This document shows, one piece after another, positions 9,509 through 18,530 of a stretch of 64,000 nt of DNA. The DNA lies in contig JAAXGN010000089.1 in NCBI GenBank assembly GCA_012267415.1, positions 1 to 64,000 on the forward strand, written 5' to 3'. The notes under the pieces are model-generated. The model was not told the DNA's origin, did not search any database, and saw only the letters and a list, made by a program, of their open reading frames with translations. The stretch comes from Candidatus Poribacteria bacterium. Its GTDB lineage: Bacteria; Poribacteria; WGA-4E; WGA-3G. How positions within the stretch are numbered: position 1 is the stretch's first letter; every line of letters starts with the position of its first letter. A program made the position numbers and the translations under genes.

Positions 9509-10732
9509 ATGTTATCAAAGCAAACAACAGATCTTATCCACTTAAACCTTATACAAGGGATTGGACAGAAAACCATTCTTTTCTTGATGGATAAATTTGG
9601 TAGTGCAGAGAAAATACTGAATGCTACCCCGCAGGAATTGGAGAGAATAGGTGAACTCTCTTCTAATGCACGCAATTCTCTCACCCAAAAGAATCTCGGC
9701 TGTCCATTAGAACATGAACTGGCATTGATAGATGAATTTGGATGCCATGTCATTACCTACTATGATGATGACTATCCATTACTCTTGAAACAGATTGATA
9801 CACCACCGCTGTTGTTATATGTTAGAGGGGAGCTAAAACCAGAAGATGCAGTCAGTATTGCTCTCGTCGGATCACGACAAGCAAAAGATTATGGACGCCG
9901 GGTTAGTTACCAACTAAGTTACCAACTGGCAAAACGAGGTTTGACAATTACAAGCGGACTCGCAAAAGGGATAGATACTTGTGCACATCGTGGCGCGCTT
10001 GATGCTAACGGGAGAACAATCGCTGTCATGGGAAACGGACTAAGTATTGTTTATCCCGCTGCGAACAGCAAGTTGGTAGAAAGGATTGTCGAGTCTGGTG
10101 CGTTAATCTCAGAATTCCGTATGGGAATGAACCCCAGAGCTGAAAACTTCCCAATACGGAATCGTATCATTAGTGGTTTAACATTTGGAACTGTCGTGGT
10201 AGAAGCATCAAACCGAAGCGGCGCACTCATAACCGCACGATTGGCAAGTGAACAAGGTAGAGAGGTGTTTGCTGTACCCGGTCAGATATTCTCTGAGCTA
10301 TCAACCGGAACGCATAGATTAATAGATGATGGTGCCAAACTCATAAATACGGTTGAGGATCTGTTGGAGGCTTTGCCACAGCATTTCCGAAATCAGATAA
10401 CAACTCCGACCGCAGTTACAGGTTCAGATGCCGACACGATAATTCAACAACCACGACCTGATAATAAACGCACGCCGCGACACACAGACCCAACTACTGC
10501 AGACATTGATACATCAGAGAATAAAAAAGTCGCTGCTAACGTTCCAATACCAGATTTAACTCCAGATGAAAAAGTAGTATTCAATGCGATTGAGATACCT
10601 ACTTCACATATTGATTCAATTGTCCGCACAACTGAACTACCGATAAACCAAGTTTCAAGTGTTCTCCTGATGTTAGAACTTAAGGGTATTATTGAGCAAT
10701 TGCCAGGTAAGATGTTCTCAAAAGTTGTTTAA
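9509..10732 (+). CDS. dprA: DNA-processing protein DprA/Smf
   Basis: Loads RecA on incoming single-stranded DNA in natural transformation. The 407-residue protein has an N-terminal helix-hairpin-helix-like part (ILQ to about 60), a Rossmann-type domain with GSRQAKDYG, TSGLAKGIDTCAHRGAL, NPRAENFPIRNRIISGL and EASNRSGALITAR, and a C-terminal winged-helix segment (about 345-405) after a charged, proline-rich linker. No strong ribosome site is visible. accA follows 13 bases downstream, so co-transcription is likely. Confidence 0.95.
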   Translation: MLSKQTTDLIHLNLIQGIGQKTILFLMDKFGSAEKILNATPQELERIGELSSNARNSLTQKNLGCPLEHELALIDEFGCHVITYYDDDYPLLLKQIDTPPLLLYVRGELKPEDAVSIALVGSRQAKDYGRRVSYQLSYQLAKRGLTITSGLAKGIDTCAHRGALDANGRTIAVMGNGLSIVYPAANSKLVERIVESGALISEFRMGMNPRAENFPIRNRIISGLTFGTVVVEASNRSGALITARLASEQGREVFAVPGQIFSELSTGTHRLIDDGAKLINTVEDLLEALPQHFRNQITTPTAVTGSDADTIIQQPRPDNKRTPRHTDPTTADIDTSENKKVAANVPIPDLTPDEKVVFNAIEIPTSHIDSIVRTTELPINQVSSVLLMLELKGIIEQLPGKMFSKVV

Positions 10733-10745
10733 GGGAGGTCAATAT

Positions 10746-11717
10746 ATGAATTCATCAGAATTAGATTTTGAAAAGCCTTTTATTGCGTTAGAACGCCACT
10801 TAATTGAATTGGACGCTTTCACTGAGGCACATCCTGAATTAGACCTTACAGAAGGTATATCTGCACTCAAAAAGAATGCCAACACACTGGCAAAACGGAC
10901 TTTCCAAAAACTAAGTCGATGGGATAAAGTGCGATTAGCACGGCATCCACAACGACCTCAAGCATCCCTTTATATTGATGCCCTACTTGAGGAACCTGTA
11001 GAACTTCGTAGTGATAAGTTGTATGGTGATGATCGCGCCCTGATTGGTGGCTTTGCATGGTTTGAAGAACAACCTGTTGTCTATCTTGCACAACAGAAAG
11101 GTACAAACCTTGAAGAACGCAGAGAAATGAACTTCGGATATACACACCCTGAAGGTTACCGAAAGGCAAGAAGGCTGATGCAGTTAGCAGACAAATATAA
11201 GCGACCTCTCATCTGCTTTGTTGATACACCTGGTGCACATTTTGATCTCCGATCTGAGGAATACGGACAAGCAGCGGCTATCGCTGATAATCTTGCCGAG
11301 ATGATGCAGATGCGTGTTCCAATTCTTGTTGTTATCATCGGCGAAGGTGGAAGTGGTGGCGCATTAGCCATCGCAGTTGGGAATCGTGTTCTGATGATGG
11401 AATATGCTGTCTACTGTGTCGCGCCGCCAGAAGCATGCAGCGGAATCGTATGGAAAGATAAAGGTGAACACGCACCTGAAGCAACCGAAGGATATAAACC
11501 CACTGCACCTGACCTTCTTAAATTAAACATAATAGATCAAGTCATAGGTGAACCTATCGGGGGAGCACATAGAGACCCAGAAGCAGCTGTCCGTAATGTC
11601 AAACGAGCCATGAAGAAGCATCTCGCCGAATTGCTACAGATGTCTGAGAAGCAACTGGTCCAACAACGATATGAACGGTATAGAAACCTCGGACTGTATG
11701 GGGAGGATGAGGATTAA
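10746..11717 (+). CDS. accA: Acetyl-CoA carboxylase carboxyltransferase subunit alpha
   Basis: Alpha subunit of the carboxyltransferase that moves CO2 from biotin to acetyl-CoA, the first step of fatty acid synthesis. The 323-residue length matches E. coli AccA (319). The family segments LYGDDRALIGGFAWF, NFGYTHPEGYRKARRLM, FVDTPGAH and the oxyanion loop GEGGSGGALAI are present. I start at the ATG preceded by GGGAGG seven bases away; an upstream in-frame start at 10692 would lie inside dprA. The biotin ligase gene birA is found at 21077-21751. Confidence 0.96.
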   Translation: MNSSELDFEKPFIALERHLIELDAFTEAHPELDLTEGISALKKNANTLAKRTFQKLSRWDKVRLARHPQRPQASLYIDALLEEPVELRSDKLYGDDRALIGGFAWFEEQPVVYLAQQKGTNLEERREMNFGYTHPEGYRKARRLMQLADKYKRPLICFVDTPGAHFDLRSEEYGQAAAIADNLAEMMQMRVPILVVIIGEGGSGGALAIAVGNRVLMMEYAVYCVAPPEACSGIVWKDKGEHAPEATEGYKPTAPDLLKLNIIDQVIGEPIGGAHRDPEAAVRNVKRAMKKHLAELLQMSEKQLVQQRYERYRNLGLYGEDED

Positions 11718-11728
11718 ACGAAAAATAC

Positions 11729-12871
11729 ATGAAAATACGCACTATTACCACAGGTATTCCGTTCCCATTTTCCCCCTATCAACTTCAGCGAGCTGTAAAA
11801 TTCAATACATCCTGTCAAGCATGCCTTGAAGAGAACGGATATGAGGTCCAAACGACACGTATCAGCTGCCAAATCTGGGATGATTATCGAGATATAGATA
11901 CCATCCTTACATTAGAATCGCAAGCAAAACAAGCAGGCGTTGAATTCATGAGTTTGGGTACAATCCCACCAGAGAAACGTTGCACGCAGACGCACCTTGA
12001 TCAGGTTGCAGATGTAATTGTCAAAAGCGACATCCTCTACGCGACCGCCACCCTGACAACACAGTCAGGACACGTCATACAACACATCGTTGACAAAACA
12101 GCGGAGATCATACGAGAGATAGCACAACGAACTGAAACAGGTTACGGCAACCTTCGCTTTGCCGCACTGATGCGTTGTCCTCCGAATACCCCGTTCTTCC
12201 CTGCAGCGTACTGGCAAGATACACGAACGAACTTCAGCATCGGTTGGCAAGCAATCGACCTTGTGCAAGATGCCTTTGCAGGTTTTACAGAATTGGCACC
12301 TAATATAGAAACCGCGCTACAGAACATGAAATCCATCATGGAAGCAGAAGGACAGAAGATTGTTGCAATTGCAGAAACTATGGCGAAGGAGTGGGGAATA
12401 AAGTTTGTCGGTATTGACGTATCACTTGCGCCGATGGGTGATGACAGCATCGCTTACGCTATGGAACACCAACTCCCCGGTTGTTTTGGAGAGAGCGGGA
12501 CACTGACACTCGCGGCAGGCATTACAAGGACACTTAAATCCTTATCACTGCCACTGTGTGGCTATTCAGGATTGATGCTCCCAGTTCTTGAAGATGTGGG
12601 ATTGGGTAAACGTAGTGAAGAATGTTATTTTAACTTAGACAGTCTATTGCTCTATTCCACCATCTGCGGAACGGGTCTGGACACAATTCCCATCCCTGGG
12701 GACGCAACCGAAACACAAATTGCCGCTATTCTATCTGATGTTGCCACGCTCTCTATGCGACTCAATAAACCTTTGTCTGTCCGACTATTTCCTGTCCCCG
12801 GTCTCAAGGCAGGCGATATGACACAGTTTGAGTCACCATATCTGACAAATACTGCTGTGATGCAGATTTAA
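11729..12871 (+). CDS. DUF711 family protein
   Basis: Cytosolic protein of 380 residues belonging to the DUF711 (UPF0210-like) family, whose biochemical role is not known to me. Recognisable segments are the start KIRTITTGIPF, the central ALMRCPPNTPFFPAAYWQD and GIDVSLAPMGDDSIAYAMEH, and the C-terminal CGTGLDTIPIPGD. It begins 11 bases after accA on the same strand, which suggests the same transcript, although no functional link is obvious. Its 3' end overlaps an antisense small frame at 12804-13049. Confidence 0.85.
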   Translation: MKIRTITTGIPFPFSPYQLQRAVKFNTSCQACLEENGYEVQTTRISCQIWDDYRDIDTILTLESQAKQAGVEFMSLGTIPPEKRCTQTHLDQVADVIVKSDILYATATLTTQSGHVIQHIVDKTAEIIREIAQRTETGYGNLRFAALMRCPPNTPFFPAAYWQDTRTNFSIGWQAIDLVQDAFAGFTELAPNIETALQNMKSIMEAEGQKIVAIAETMAKEWGIKFVGIDVSLAPMGDDSIAYAMEHQLPGCFGESGTLTLAAGITRTLKSLSLPLCGYSGLMLPVLEDVGLGKRSEECYFNLDSLLLYSTICGTGLDTIPIPGDATETQIAAILSDVATLSMRLNKPLSVRLFPVPGLKAGDMTQFESPYLTNTAVMQI

Positions 12872-13049
12872 TCATAAGAAACAAAAAATCCGCGTCATCC
12901 GTGATAATCCGCGATTCAGGATCATCCAACTGAGCAAAAGTGGGTTCGTTTCTAAAAGATAGTGTCCCATCATCAGCATAAACACCAATATTAAACATAA
13001 CAAATAACAGAGCAAGGATATAGATAAAAAGATATTGCCGTCCTCTCAT
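12804..13049 (-). CDS. Possible small secreted protein
   Basis: An 81-residue frame with a clear signal-peptide-like start (MRGRQYLFIYILALLFVMF, cleavage likely after VYA) and a good ribosome site (GAAGGAGAAAAAC) before its ATG. It overlaps the end of the preceding minus-strand gene by 59 bases and the 3' end of DUF711 by 68 bases. The last 35 residues are read through an interspersed sequence (CCGCGTCATCCGTGATAATC), so the real end may be a recent run-on. Coding is plausible but unproven. Confidence 0.4.
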   Translation of the reverse strand: MRGRQYLFIYILALLFVMFNIGVYADDGTLSFRNEPTFAQLDDPESRIITDDADFLFLMIKSASQQYLSDMVTQTVSYRLP

Positions 13050-13710
13050 TGTTTTTCTCCTTCATCTGATACCTCTTCAGGGGTATTACGTCAATAAATA
13101 CTGCTGAGGAATCTTCCGTTGCTGGAATATACCGAGGGACAGGGAATTCCTTCCTGTGTTCTCTATCCATTGCTTCTATAATTGCGTCAGCCTTATTAGA
13201 TTTTTCATCTAATATTTTATACAGTATGGGAATCGTTGCGTTATACAACCGAATCCCTGCATCAAAATCTGTTATTCGCAATTCATTAGATTCCTTTGTG
13301 TATAGCTTCGCCAAATGGAGAAGATGATCGGAGTCCATCTCTTGCAATTCTGCCTCTGTCGGAAAATCATCGGGGATTTCATCGGGTAAATCTATTTTAT
13401 ACTTTGACATATCGGGTAAAGGGTCCTGTGACTTAGGTTCATGCGGTTCACCTTGCCACACATCTGGTGCGTCAATCGGCACTTCATGCCAATGATCACC
13501 ATGTTGCACCATCTTGAAGCCTTCTCTTGCTACTGGTGGATTGTTCTCCGCAGCCTTTCGTTCTTCAATCTGATCTGCCAGTTTTTGTGCTTTCTCCAAT
13601 TCGGCTTCAAGTTGTTTGTTTTTTTCAAACTGGTTGACCATCACAAACATAAAAGCACCTATAAATAAGACAATGAGGATTCCAAGTCCCCAGTATAGTT
13701 TATATCTCAT
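12991..13710 (-). CDS. Membrane-anchored protein with histidine-triad motif, paralogue 1
   Basis: A 239-residue protein with one N-terminal anchor (about 6-27), a charged coiled-coil stretch (30-55), then FKMVQHGDHWHEVPI, in which HGDHWH fits the HxxHxH histidine triad known from zinc-binding streptococcal Pht proteins. The rest is acidic and proline-rich with a helical segment near 120-150. A 93-residue protein at 47899-48180 shares the anchor, the coiled coil and GDHWHxVP. AAGGAGC precedes the ATG and an extended -10 (TGATATAAT) lies 60 bases upstream. Metal binding is inference; the cellular role is unknown. Confidence 0.7.
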   Translation of the reverse strand: MRYKLYWGLGILIVLFIGAFMFVMVNQFEKNKQLEAELEKAQKLADQIEERKAAENNPPVAREGFKMVQHGDHWHEVPIDAPDVWQGEPHEPKSQDPLPDMSKYKIDLPDEIPDDFPTEAELQEMDSDHLLHLAKLYTKESNELRITDFDAGIRLYNATIPILYKILDEKSNKADAIIEAMDREHRKEFPVPRYIPATEDSSAVFIDVIPLKRYQMKEKNNERTAISFYLYPCSVICYV

Positions 13711-13768
13711 GAGTTTTGCTCCTTATCGTGAGGAGGAATTTGTTGTTCTGTCTCATTTTGTGCCTCCA

Positions 13769-13777
13769 ATTATATCA
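13769..13777 (-). promoter_or_regulatory. Extended -10 promoter of histidine-triad gene 1
   Basis: On the minus strand TGATATAAT (TGn followed by a perfect -10) lies about 58 bases upstream of the start at 13710. The flanking tract AATTGGAGGCAC / AATTGGATGGAC and the leader around the AAGGAG site are conserved upstream of the paralogue at 48180, where the match is TGGTATAAT. No good -35 box is visible, as expected for an extended -10 promoter. Confidence 0.55.
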
Positions 13778-13823
13778 TGAAACAGGTTAATTATATACTA
13801 TAGCTTAGATAAATCATGTGTCA

Positions 13824-13988
13824 TAACTTAATCCAAGTTGCCACCTATGCGTTTTAGACATGGAAACACCGTCTTTAATGAATAAATGCTGATAATTTAC
13901 CAATATTGTAGCGTAAACTTTCTAGTTTGCGCCCATTTGACACAAACTAAAAGTTTGTGCTACATAGGTGGCAACTTGAGTTAACTTA
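13824..13988. repeat. MITE family 2, copy 1, carrying a REPIN
   Basis: A 165-base element whose ends are inverted copies: left AATCCAAGTTGCCACCTATG, right CATAGGTGGCAACTTGAGTT. It contains a REPIN at 13908-13963, opening with GTAGCGTAAACTTTCTAGTT and closing with AGTTTGTGCTAC, i.e. two stem-loops in inverted orientation with GTAG outermost. A second copy of the whole arrangement is at 32154-32306. Confidence 0.75.
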
Positions 13989-14187
13989 CACAAAATGCGG
14001 CAAATGTTTTATATAAATAACTTTATACAATTGCCTTTATAATTAAAGACACAACTTTTATACCCGAAAGGTGCATGTGACGATAAAAAAATTGTTTTTT
14101 TCTAAGATTTTAGTAAAAATGGGTAAAAAAACGATAAATTCCATGTTCAGATGTCGCTCTTCCTGTGTTTATGCTGGTAATATCAAT

Positions 14188-14592
14188 AGCACAATCATGG
14201 CTGATTGTGCTACGAAGCACGGCATACTGAAAAATAAAGTTCTGTGTTTAGATTTGGTTTTATCTTGCTGTAGCACATTCATCTTGATTGTGCTACGAAG
14301 CACGGCATACCACACGATAAAGTTATATGCTTAGAATTGGGTCTTATCAACGGGGACAGAGAAGTCCAATGAAGGATGAATGTTATCCAAAGAAGCACAA
14401 TCAAGGATGAATGTGCTACGGCTATATGACGATGTTTGATGTAAGGAGAACGGTAATGAGCGAGGAATGTTTTAGAAAAAAGCACAATCAAGGATGAATG
14501 TGCTACAGCAATATCAAGATGGATGTTGTACGGAGAAGGGAAATGAAAAAGGCATGTTGTAGAAAGAAGCACAATCAAGATGAATGTGCTAC
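14188..14592. repeat. Cluster of five GTAGCACA palindromes (REP family F)
   Basis: Copies at 14188-14213, 14270-14296, 14394-14419, 14481-14506 and 14568-14592 all read AGCACAATCAAGATGAATGTGCTAC or its complement with small changes (cut here: AGCACAATCA...TGTGCTAC). On one strand each starts with GTAG. About 275 bases of this cluster (14240-14514) align with 27564-27819, including the non-palindromic spacers GCTTAGAATKGGGTCTTA and TCCAAAGAAGCACAATC. The rest of 13989-14622 shows no convincing gene. Confidence 0.75.
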
Positions 14593-14622
14593 ATCACACC
14601 GGATTTGTCTTTACTCGGACTT

Positions 14623-15477
14623 TCAATCAGATTCTGGTATCGGTTGAACATCACGGTATACGGGATCCATTTTTCCTGGGTAGATTTTGCCTCGGATCCA
14701 CATGACAGGACGTTGATTCTTTACCTGCACTTTAGGTTTGCGTTCAGCCTTCGCACTGATATAGTGTGCCACATTACAACGACGAAAGCGAAGGCTATGG
14801 TTGTCGGTACTTTTATGGAGCAGTTGGTTGTTGAAGAAAACGACTGCACCTTGTGGTGCTTCAACGGCAACACCGTCTTCATCCTTTGCGTCTCGTGCAA
14901 GTTTGAATTCTGCTTGCTGAGATCCTTCAACGTCCACATGATCATAGATACCATGTTTGTGGCTACCTGGAATAACATACAGACATCCATTCTCACGGTC
15001 TGCGTCATCAATTGCAGTCCAAGTTCCAACAGTCATATCGGTTTTATACTGATGATTAAAATACCACTTATCTTGATGCCAGGGAAATCCCAAGCCAATC
15101 TTTGGTGATTTCCAGATATACAGATTGTTGAGACCGAGTAAATCAGGTCCCAATAGATCAACAATTGGGTCTGTCAGTCGCGGATCACGGACACGCTCAA
15201 GGAATTCTGGACAATAAGCACTAACATGATGGATTTTGTGCATCGCATTGATACCTGTCGCTGTTGCTTTTCCATCGCGTACTAATGCGTTTTGGTTTAT
15301 ATTCGTTTCGGGGAAAGGCTGTTTTCCGACAGCAATATCATCAGCGATATGGCGTAGGAGATCGTTTTCCTCTTTTGTGAATACGTCGTATCGGACGAAG
15401 TACCCATTTTCCTCCCAAGATGTTTTTTCATCAGATGTCATCGCAAATTCTCTATGAGTGGTTGTTGCTGTATCCAT
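14623..15477 (-). CDS. Phytanoyl-CoA dioxygenase family protein 1
   Basis: Fe(II)/2-oxoglutarate-dependent oxygenase of the PhyH family, 284 residues. The iron-binding HxD is H134-Q-D136 in FPWHQDKWYF, the distal histidine is H221 in LLHKSTDNHS, and R230 in SLRFRR is the probable 2-oxoglutarate ligand, so all key residues are present. Substrate cannot be told from sequence. It is the last of three tandem paralogues, eight bases after the second. AGGAGC lies before the ATG. No signal peptide: cytoplasmic. Confidence 0.9.
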   Translation of the reverse strand: MDTATTTHREFAMTSDEKTSWEENGYFVRYDVFTKEENDLLRHIADDIAVGKQPFPETNINQNALVRDGKATATGINAMHKIHHVSAYCPEFLERVRDPRLTDPIVDLLGPDLLGLNNLYIWKSPKIGLGFPWHQDKWYFNHQYKTDMTVGTWTAIDDADRENGCLYVIPGSHKHGIYDHVDVEGSQQAEFKLARDAKDEDGVAVEAPQGAVVFFNNQLLHKSTDNHSLRFRRCNVAHYISAKAERKPKVQVKNQRPVMWIRGKIYPGKMDPVYRDVQPIPESD

Positions 15478-15485
15478 ACATGCTC

Positions 15486-16328
15486 CTATTCTTCAGGTAT
15501 CGGTAATACATCCCGATGTACTGGCTCCATCTTTTCTGAGTGTGTATCACCCCGAACCCACATGACAGGACGCGGATACTTTACGGTTTCCACTCGTTGT
15601 GAATCTGCACTAATATAGTGTGCCACACTACATCTGCGAAATCTATCGCTACAGTTATCAGTGCTTTTATGTAGGAGTTGATTGTTGAAAAAGACCACAC
15701 TGCCAGCGGGAACTTCAACCGGAACGCCATCTTCATCCCTTGCACCAACGGCATATTTAAACTCATTCTGTTGTGATCCTTCAAGGTTCACATGTTCATG
15801 AACTTCTTTATTGTGGCTACCGGGGATTACATATAAGCATCCGTTATCTTCATCCGCGTCATCAATTGCCGACCACGTTCCAACGGTCTTTTCTGTCACA
15901 TACTGATTGTTAAAATACCACTTGTCTTGATGCCACGGAAAACCTATACCTATCTTCGGGGGTTTCCAGATATATAGATTGTTAAGTCCGAGGACATTTG
16001 GACCGATTAAATCAACAACAGGATCTGTTAAGCGTGGATCGCGTGTGCGTGAAAGGAATTCAGGCGAATGTTTGTTTATATGATGAATACAATGCATGGC
16101 GTTGACACCTGATGCTTCTATTTTCCCATCTCTGACCAATGCGTTCTGGTTTATGTTCTTTGCGGGGAAAGGTCGTTTCCCAATCGCGATGTCGTCAGCG
16201 ACTTGAGCCAAAGAATCGTTTTCTGCTTTCGTGAAAACATCGTAACGGATAAAGAACCCATTCTCTTTCCAAGAGGATTCTTCATCAGGTGTCAGTCTAT
16301 ACTCCCGTTCCTCAACTATTTTATCCAT
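15486..16328 (-). CDS. Phytanoyl-CoA dioxygenase family protein 2
   Basis: Second of three PhyH-type oxygenases, 280 residues from the chosen start. HxD is H133/D135 in FPWHQDKWYF and the distal histidine is H220 in LLHKSTDNCS. It is close to paralogue 1 over its whole length, with the same DPRLTDPVVDL and LGLNNLYIWK blocks. I use the ATG at 16328 because MDKIVEEREYRLT aligns with the starts of the other two; an ATG at 16349 would add seven residues, and GAAGG lies between them. The 260 bases upstream hold repeats only. Confidence 0.9.
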   Translation of the reverse strand: MDKIVEEREYRLTPDEESSWKENGFFIRYDVFTKAENDSLAQVADDIAIGKRPFPAKNINQNALVRDGKIEASGVNAMHCIHHINKHSPEFLSRTRDPRLTDPVVDLIGPNVLGLNNLYIWKPPKIGIGFPWHQDKWYFNNQYVTEKTVGTWSAIDDADEDNGCLYVIPGSHNKEVHEHVNLEGSQQNEFKYAVGARDEDGVPVEVPAGSVVFFNNQLLHKSTDNCSDRFRRCSVAHYISADSQRVETVKYPRPVMWVRGDTHSEKMEPVHRDVLPIPEE

Positions 16329-16429
16329 ATCCTCCCATCCTTCCATCATCTATAATAACGTCAGTTTGATTAATCATTTCGGATGCGTTCACCCACGTCA
16401 TTGCGTATCCGAGAGGCGTGAATTGTAGC

Positions 16430-16602
16430 ACAAACTTTATGAAGATTAAATTATTAATTAGGTAATACGCGGGCGGGGAAACCCCGCCCCTACGAAACCT
16501 TGCTCCTACGATGAGTCTTATCAGATGAATTACCCAGATATTTTTTAATTTTCATTCAGTTTGTGACACATCTTCGCAAACTGGAAAGTTTGCGCTACAT
16601 TT
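16430..16602. repeat. Mixed REP elements between PhyH genes 2 and 3
   Basis: A half REPIN (ATTGTAGCACAAACTTT near 16423), the palindrome GGGCGGGGAAACCCCGCCC followed by CTACG at 16471-16493, the tract GATGAGTCTTATCAGATGAATTACCC shared with 24829-24854 (cut: GATGAGTCTTATCAG), and CGCAAACTGGAAAGTTTGCG followed by CTACA at 16578-16601. All obey the GTAG-before-stem rule on one strand. No gene is seen in 16350-16608. Confidence 0.75.
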
Positions 16603-16608
16603 ATCAAC

Positions 16609-17457
16609 TCACGTTATAATAGGAATAACATCATGTTGAACTTCATTTGCCATGCCGGGATAGGTTTTGCCGCGTATATACATTGGAGGTCGTTTTATAT
16701 TAACCGCCTCGGGGCGTGTCCATTCGGTTGTGGCTTTGATATAGTGTGCCACGTTACATCTACGAAAACGTTCACTATGATTATCAGTACTCTTATGCAG
16801 TACTTGGCTATTGAACCAGATGACTGAACCAGCAGGAATTTCAACCGGAACACCGTCTTCATCACGAACACCTTGAGCTTGTCTAAATTCTCCTTGTTGA
16901 TAACCTTCAAGTTTTTCATGGTCACGAACACCACCCTTGTGGCTTCCGGGGACAACATATAGGCACCCGTTTTCTATATCTGCGTCATCTATTGCAGTCC
17001 AGGTTGCGACAGTCGTCCCGGTTTTGTATTGATGGTTAAAGTACCATTTATCCTGATGCCACGGAAAACCTAAACCTAGCTTGGGTGGTTTCCAGATATA
17101 CAGGTTGTTAAGACCGAGTAAATCTGGTCCAAGGATATCAACAACGGGGTCTGTTAGTCGGGGATCGCGAGTACGGTCAAGGAATTCTTTGCAGTTGCAG
17201 CTCACGTATTGGATATTGTGCATTGCATGGACACCTTCTGCCTCCACTTCCCCATCTATGACTAAAGCGTTTTTAAAGATGTGATATTCGGGAAAGGTGC
17301 GTTTTCCATCAACGATGTCGTCTGCAATTTGCGCAATCTCCGCGTTTTCCTCTTTCGTAAAAACGTTGTGTCGGACGAAGTAACCGTTATCGTTCCATTG
17401 ACTCAGCTCATCATCAGTTAGTTTGAATTCTCGTTTCTCTGTTGCATCTATTTCCAT
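16609..17457 (-). CDS. Phytanoyl-CoA dioxygenase family protein 3
   Basis: First of the three PhyH-type oxygenases in transcription order, 282 residues, with H134/D136 in FPWHQDKWYF, distal H221 in VLHKSTDNHS and an arginine at 230. It differs from the other two in the N-terminal third (FPEYHIFKNALV) and the tail. Its ATG, preceded by GGGAG, lies inside the last codons of the DUF1326 gene (10-base overlap), so the two are translationally coupled and probably act in one pathway. Confidence 0.9.
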   Translation of the reverse strand: MEIDATEKREFKLTDDELSQWNDNGYFVRHNVFTKEENAEIAQIADDIVDGKRTFPEYHIFKNALVIDGEVEAEGVHAMHNIQYVSCNCKEFLDRTRDPRLTDPVVDILGPDLLGLNNLYIWKPPKLGLGFPWHQDKWYFNHQYKTGTTVATWTAIDDADIENGCLYVVPGSHKGGVRDHEKLEGYQQGEFRQAQGVRDEDGVPVEIPAGSVIWFNSQVLHKSTDNHSERFRRCNVAHYIKATTEWTRPEAVNIKRPPMYIRGKTYPGMANEVQHDVIPIIT

Positions 17458-18104
17458 GAAAAACTCCCGACAAAAACATTGTTCGTTGCCTCACCCTGCT
17501 GCCAATTAACAGGTAGGTGTGTGTCCTTGTAGCGGTAGATTTCAGATTTTCCAACTATTGGGTTCTGTACTTCTATCAGTGGTTCATACCATATCTGGTG
17601 TGGTTGGGTGCAATGTTCACACGGATAGCGATTAGCAGAGAGCCGCAAGACCTTTCCAACAGAAACATCATATTTCGTTCCATCTTTTGTAAATTCAATG
17701 GGTGCTGTTTGTGTGGTGACAACTGTACCAAGGACGTCTACCTGCTTTTTAGATAGCATATCACTGATTGCTGCATGTTGTTCTGGTGTGGCTTTGCTAT
17801 CAACATAGACAGCACTTTTGCGTGTTTCTGTATCAATAGCTAAATTGTCCTTTGCACTGACGACAGCAACAACGGCTAGACCATCTAATTGAACATCATT
17901 CCAAATACCTTTATGGATGTTCCATACAAGGGTTGCTTCTTTACCACCTTCTACATATTCTGAGCCGTAATGACATGCCCCTACATAAACACTTGCTGAC
18001 CGTGCCTCTATATACTCGCCTTGAATAACTGGTATCTGTGTTGAAAACACAGAACCTGAAATCAGTATGACTGCCAATGCTGTGAATATAATTACCTGTT
18101 TCAT
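17448..18104 (-). CDS. Secreted DUF1326-like protein
   Basis: A 218-residue exported protein with a signal peptide (cleavage after about VFS). The mature start GEYIEARSASVYVGACHYGSE and the following GGKEATLVWNI resemble DUF1326 proteins, whose function is not established. A CEHC pair near residue 157-160 could bind metal or heme-like groups, but this is speculation. It heads the PhyH cluster, is coupled to paralogue 3, has AGGAG before its ATG and a strong promoter at 18174-18202. Confidence 0.7.
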   Translation of the reverse strand: MKQVIIFTALAVILISGSVFSTQIPVIQGEYIEARSASVYVGACHYGSEYVEGGKEATLVWNIHKGIWNDVQLDGLAVVAVVSAKDNLAIDTETRKSAVYVDSKATPEQHAAISDMLSKKQVDVLGTVVTTQTAPIEFTKDGTKYDVSVGKVLRLSANRYPCEHCTQPHQIWYEPLIEVQNPIVGKSEIYRYKDTHLPVNWQQGEATNNVFVGSFSWK

Positions 18105-18173
18105 TTCAATTCTCCTATGTAATTCAGTTTAGATTTTCCTAAAGAATGTTATGTGTCTCGTTCCATGTGTGTA

Positions 18174-18202
18174 ATTATACCAACCTCACGTTAATATTTC
18201 AA
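18174..18202 (-). promoter_or_regulatory. Sigma70-type promoter of DUF1326/PhyH cluster
   Basis: Minus strand: TTGAAA (18197-18202), 17-base spacer, TATAAT (18174-18179). The predicted start of transcription is near 18167, giving a leader of about 60 bases before the ATG at 18104. Confidence 0.75.
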
Positions 18203-18218
18203 GGAAATAACACCTACT

Positions 18219-18458
18219 GGGTGTGTAAAGTAATTGTCACCGTTTTTGTCTGAATCGCCGAAAACACGGAGAACACGGAAGACGCGGAAGGGAGTTTTGG
18301 ACCAGTTACATAGATTGGCAAGGTATTTTCACAGTCATCAGGCACTTTGTAAACTAAGGACAGAGGAGATGGCTAAATTAACAGCTTTATTGGCACACCT
18401 CTATTGACGAGAACCTTATGCACCAGAATCATATAGTGACAAAAACTTCACACACCCC
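18219..18458. repeat. MITE family 3, copy 1
   Basis: A 240-base element with inverted ends: GGGTGTGTAAAGTAATTGTC at the left and GACAAAAACTTCACACACCC at the right. Near the left end is the tract ACACGGAGAACACGGAAGAC shared with 26865-26895 and 58861-58895. A second element of the same type is at 58826-58989. A further right-hand end (CCAAAAATTTTACGCATCCA) at about 18744-18765 may close another, overlapping unit that begins near 18464. Confidence 0.7.
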
Positions 18459-18530
18459 ATCTAAGTGTGTAGATATTGCGTCACCATAATGGTCAATTTA
18501 AGAAGATAAACCCGATCTATTAGTGTCCTC

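Noticed and set aside
14071..14578. Open frames of 87 and 99 residues in the REP cluster
   Set aside because: They read through repeated palindromes, lack ribosome sites and have biased repeat-derived composition; they are not genes.
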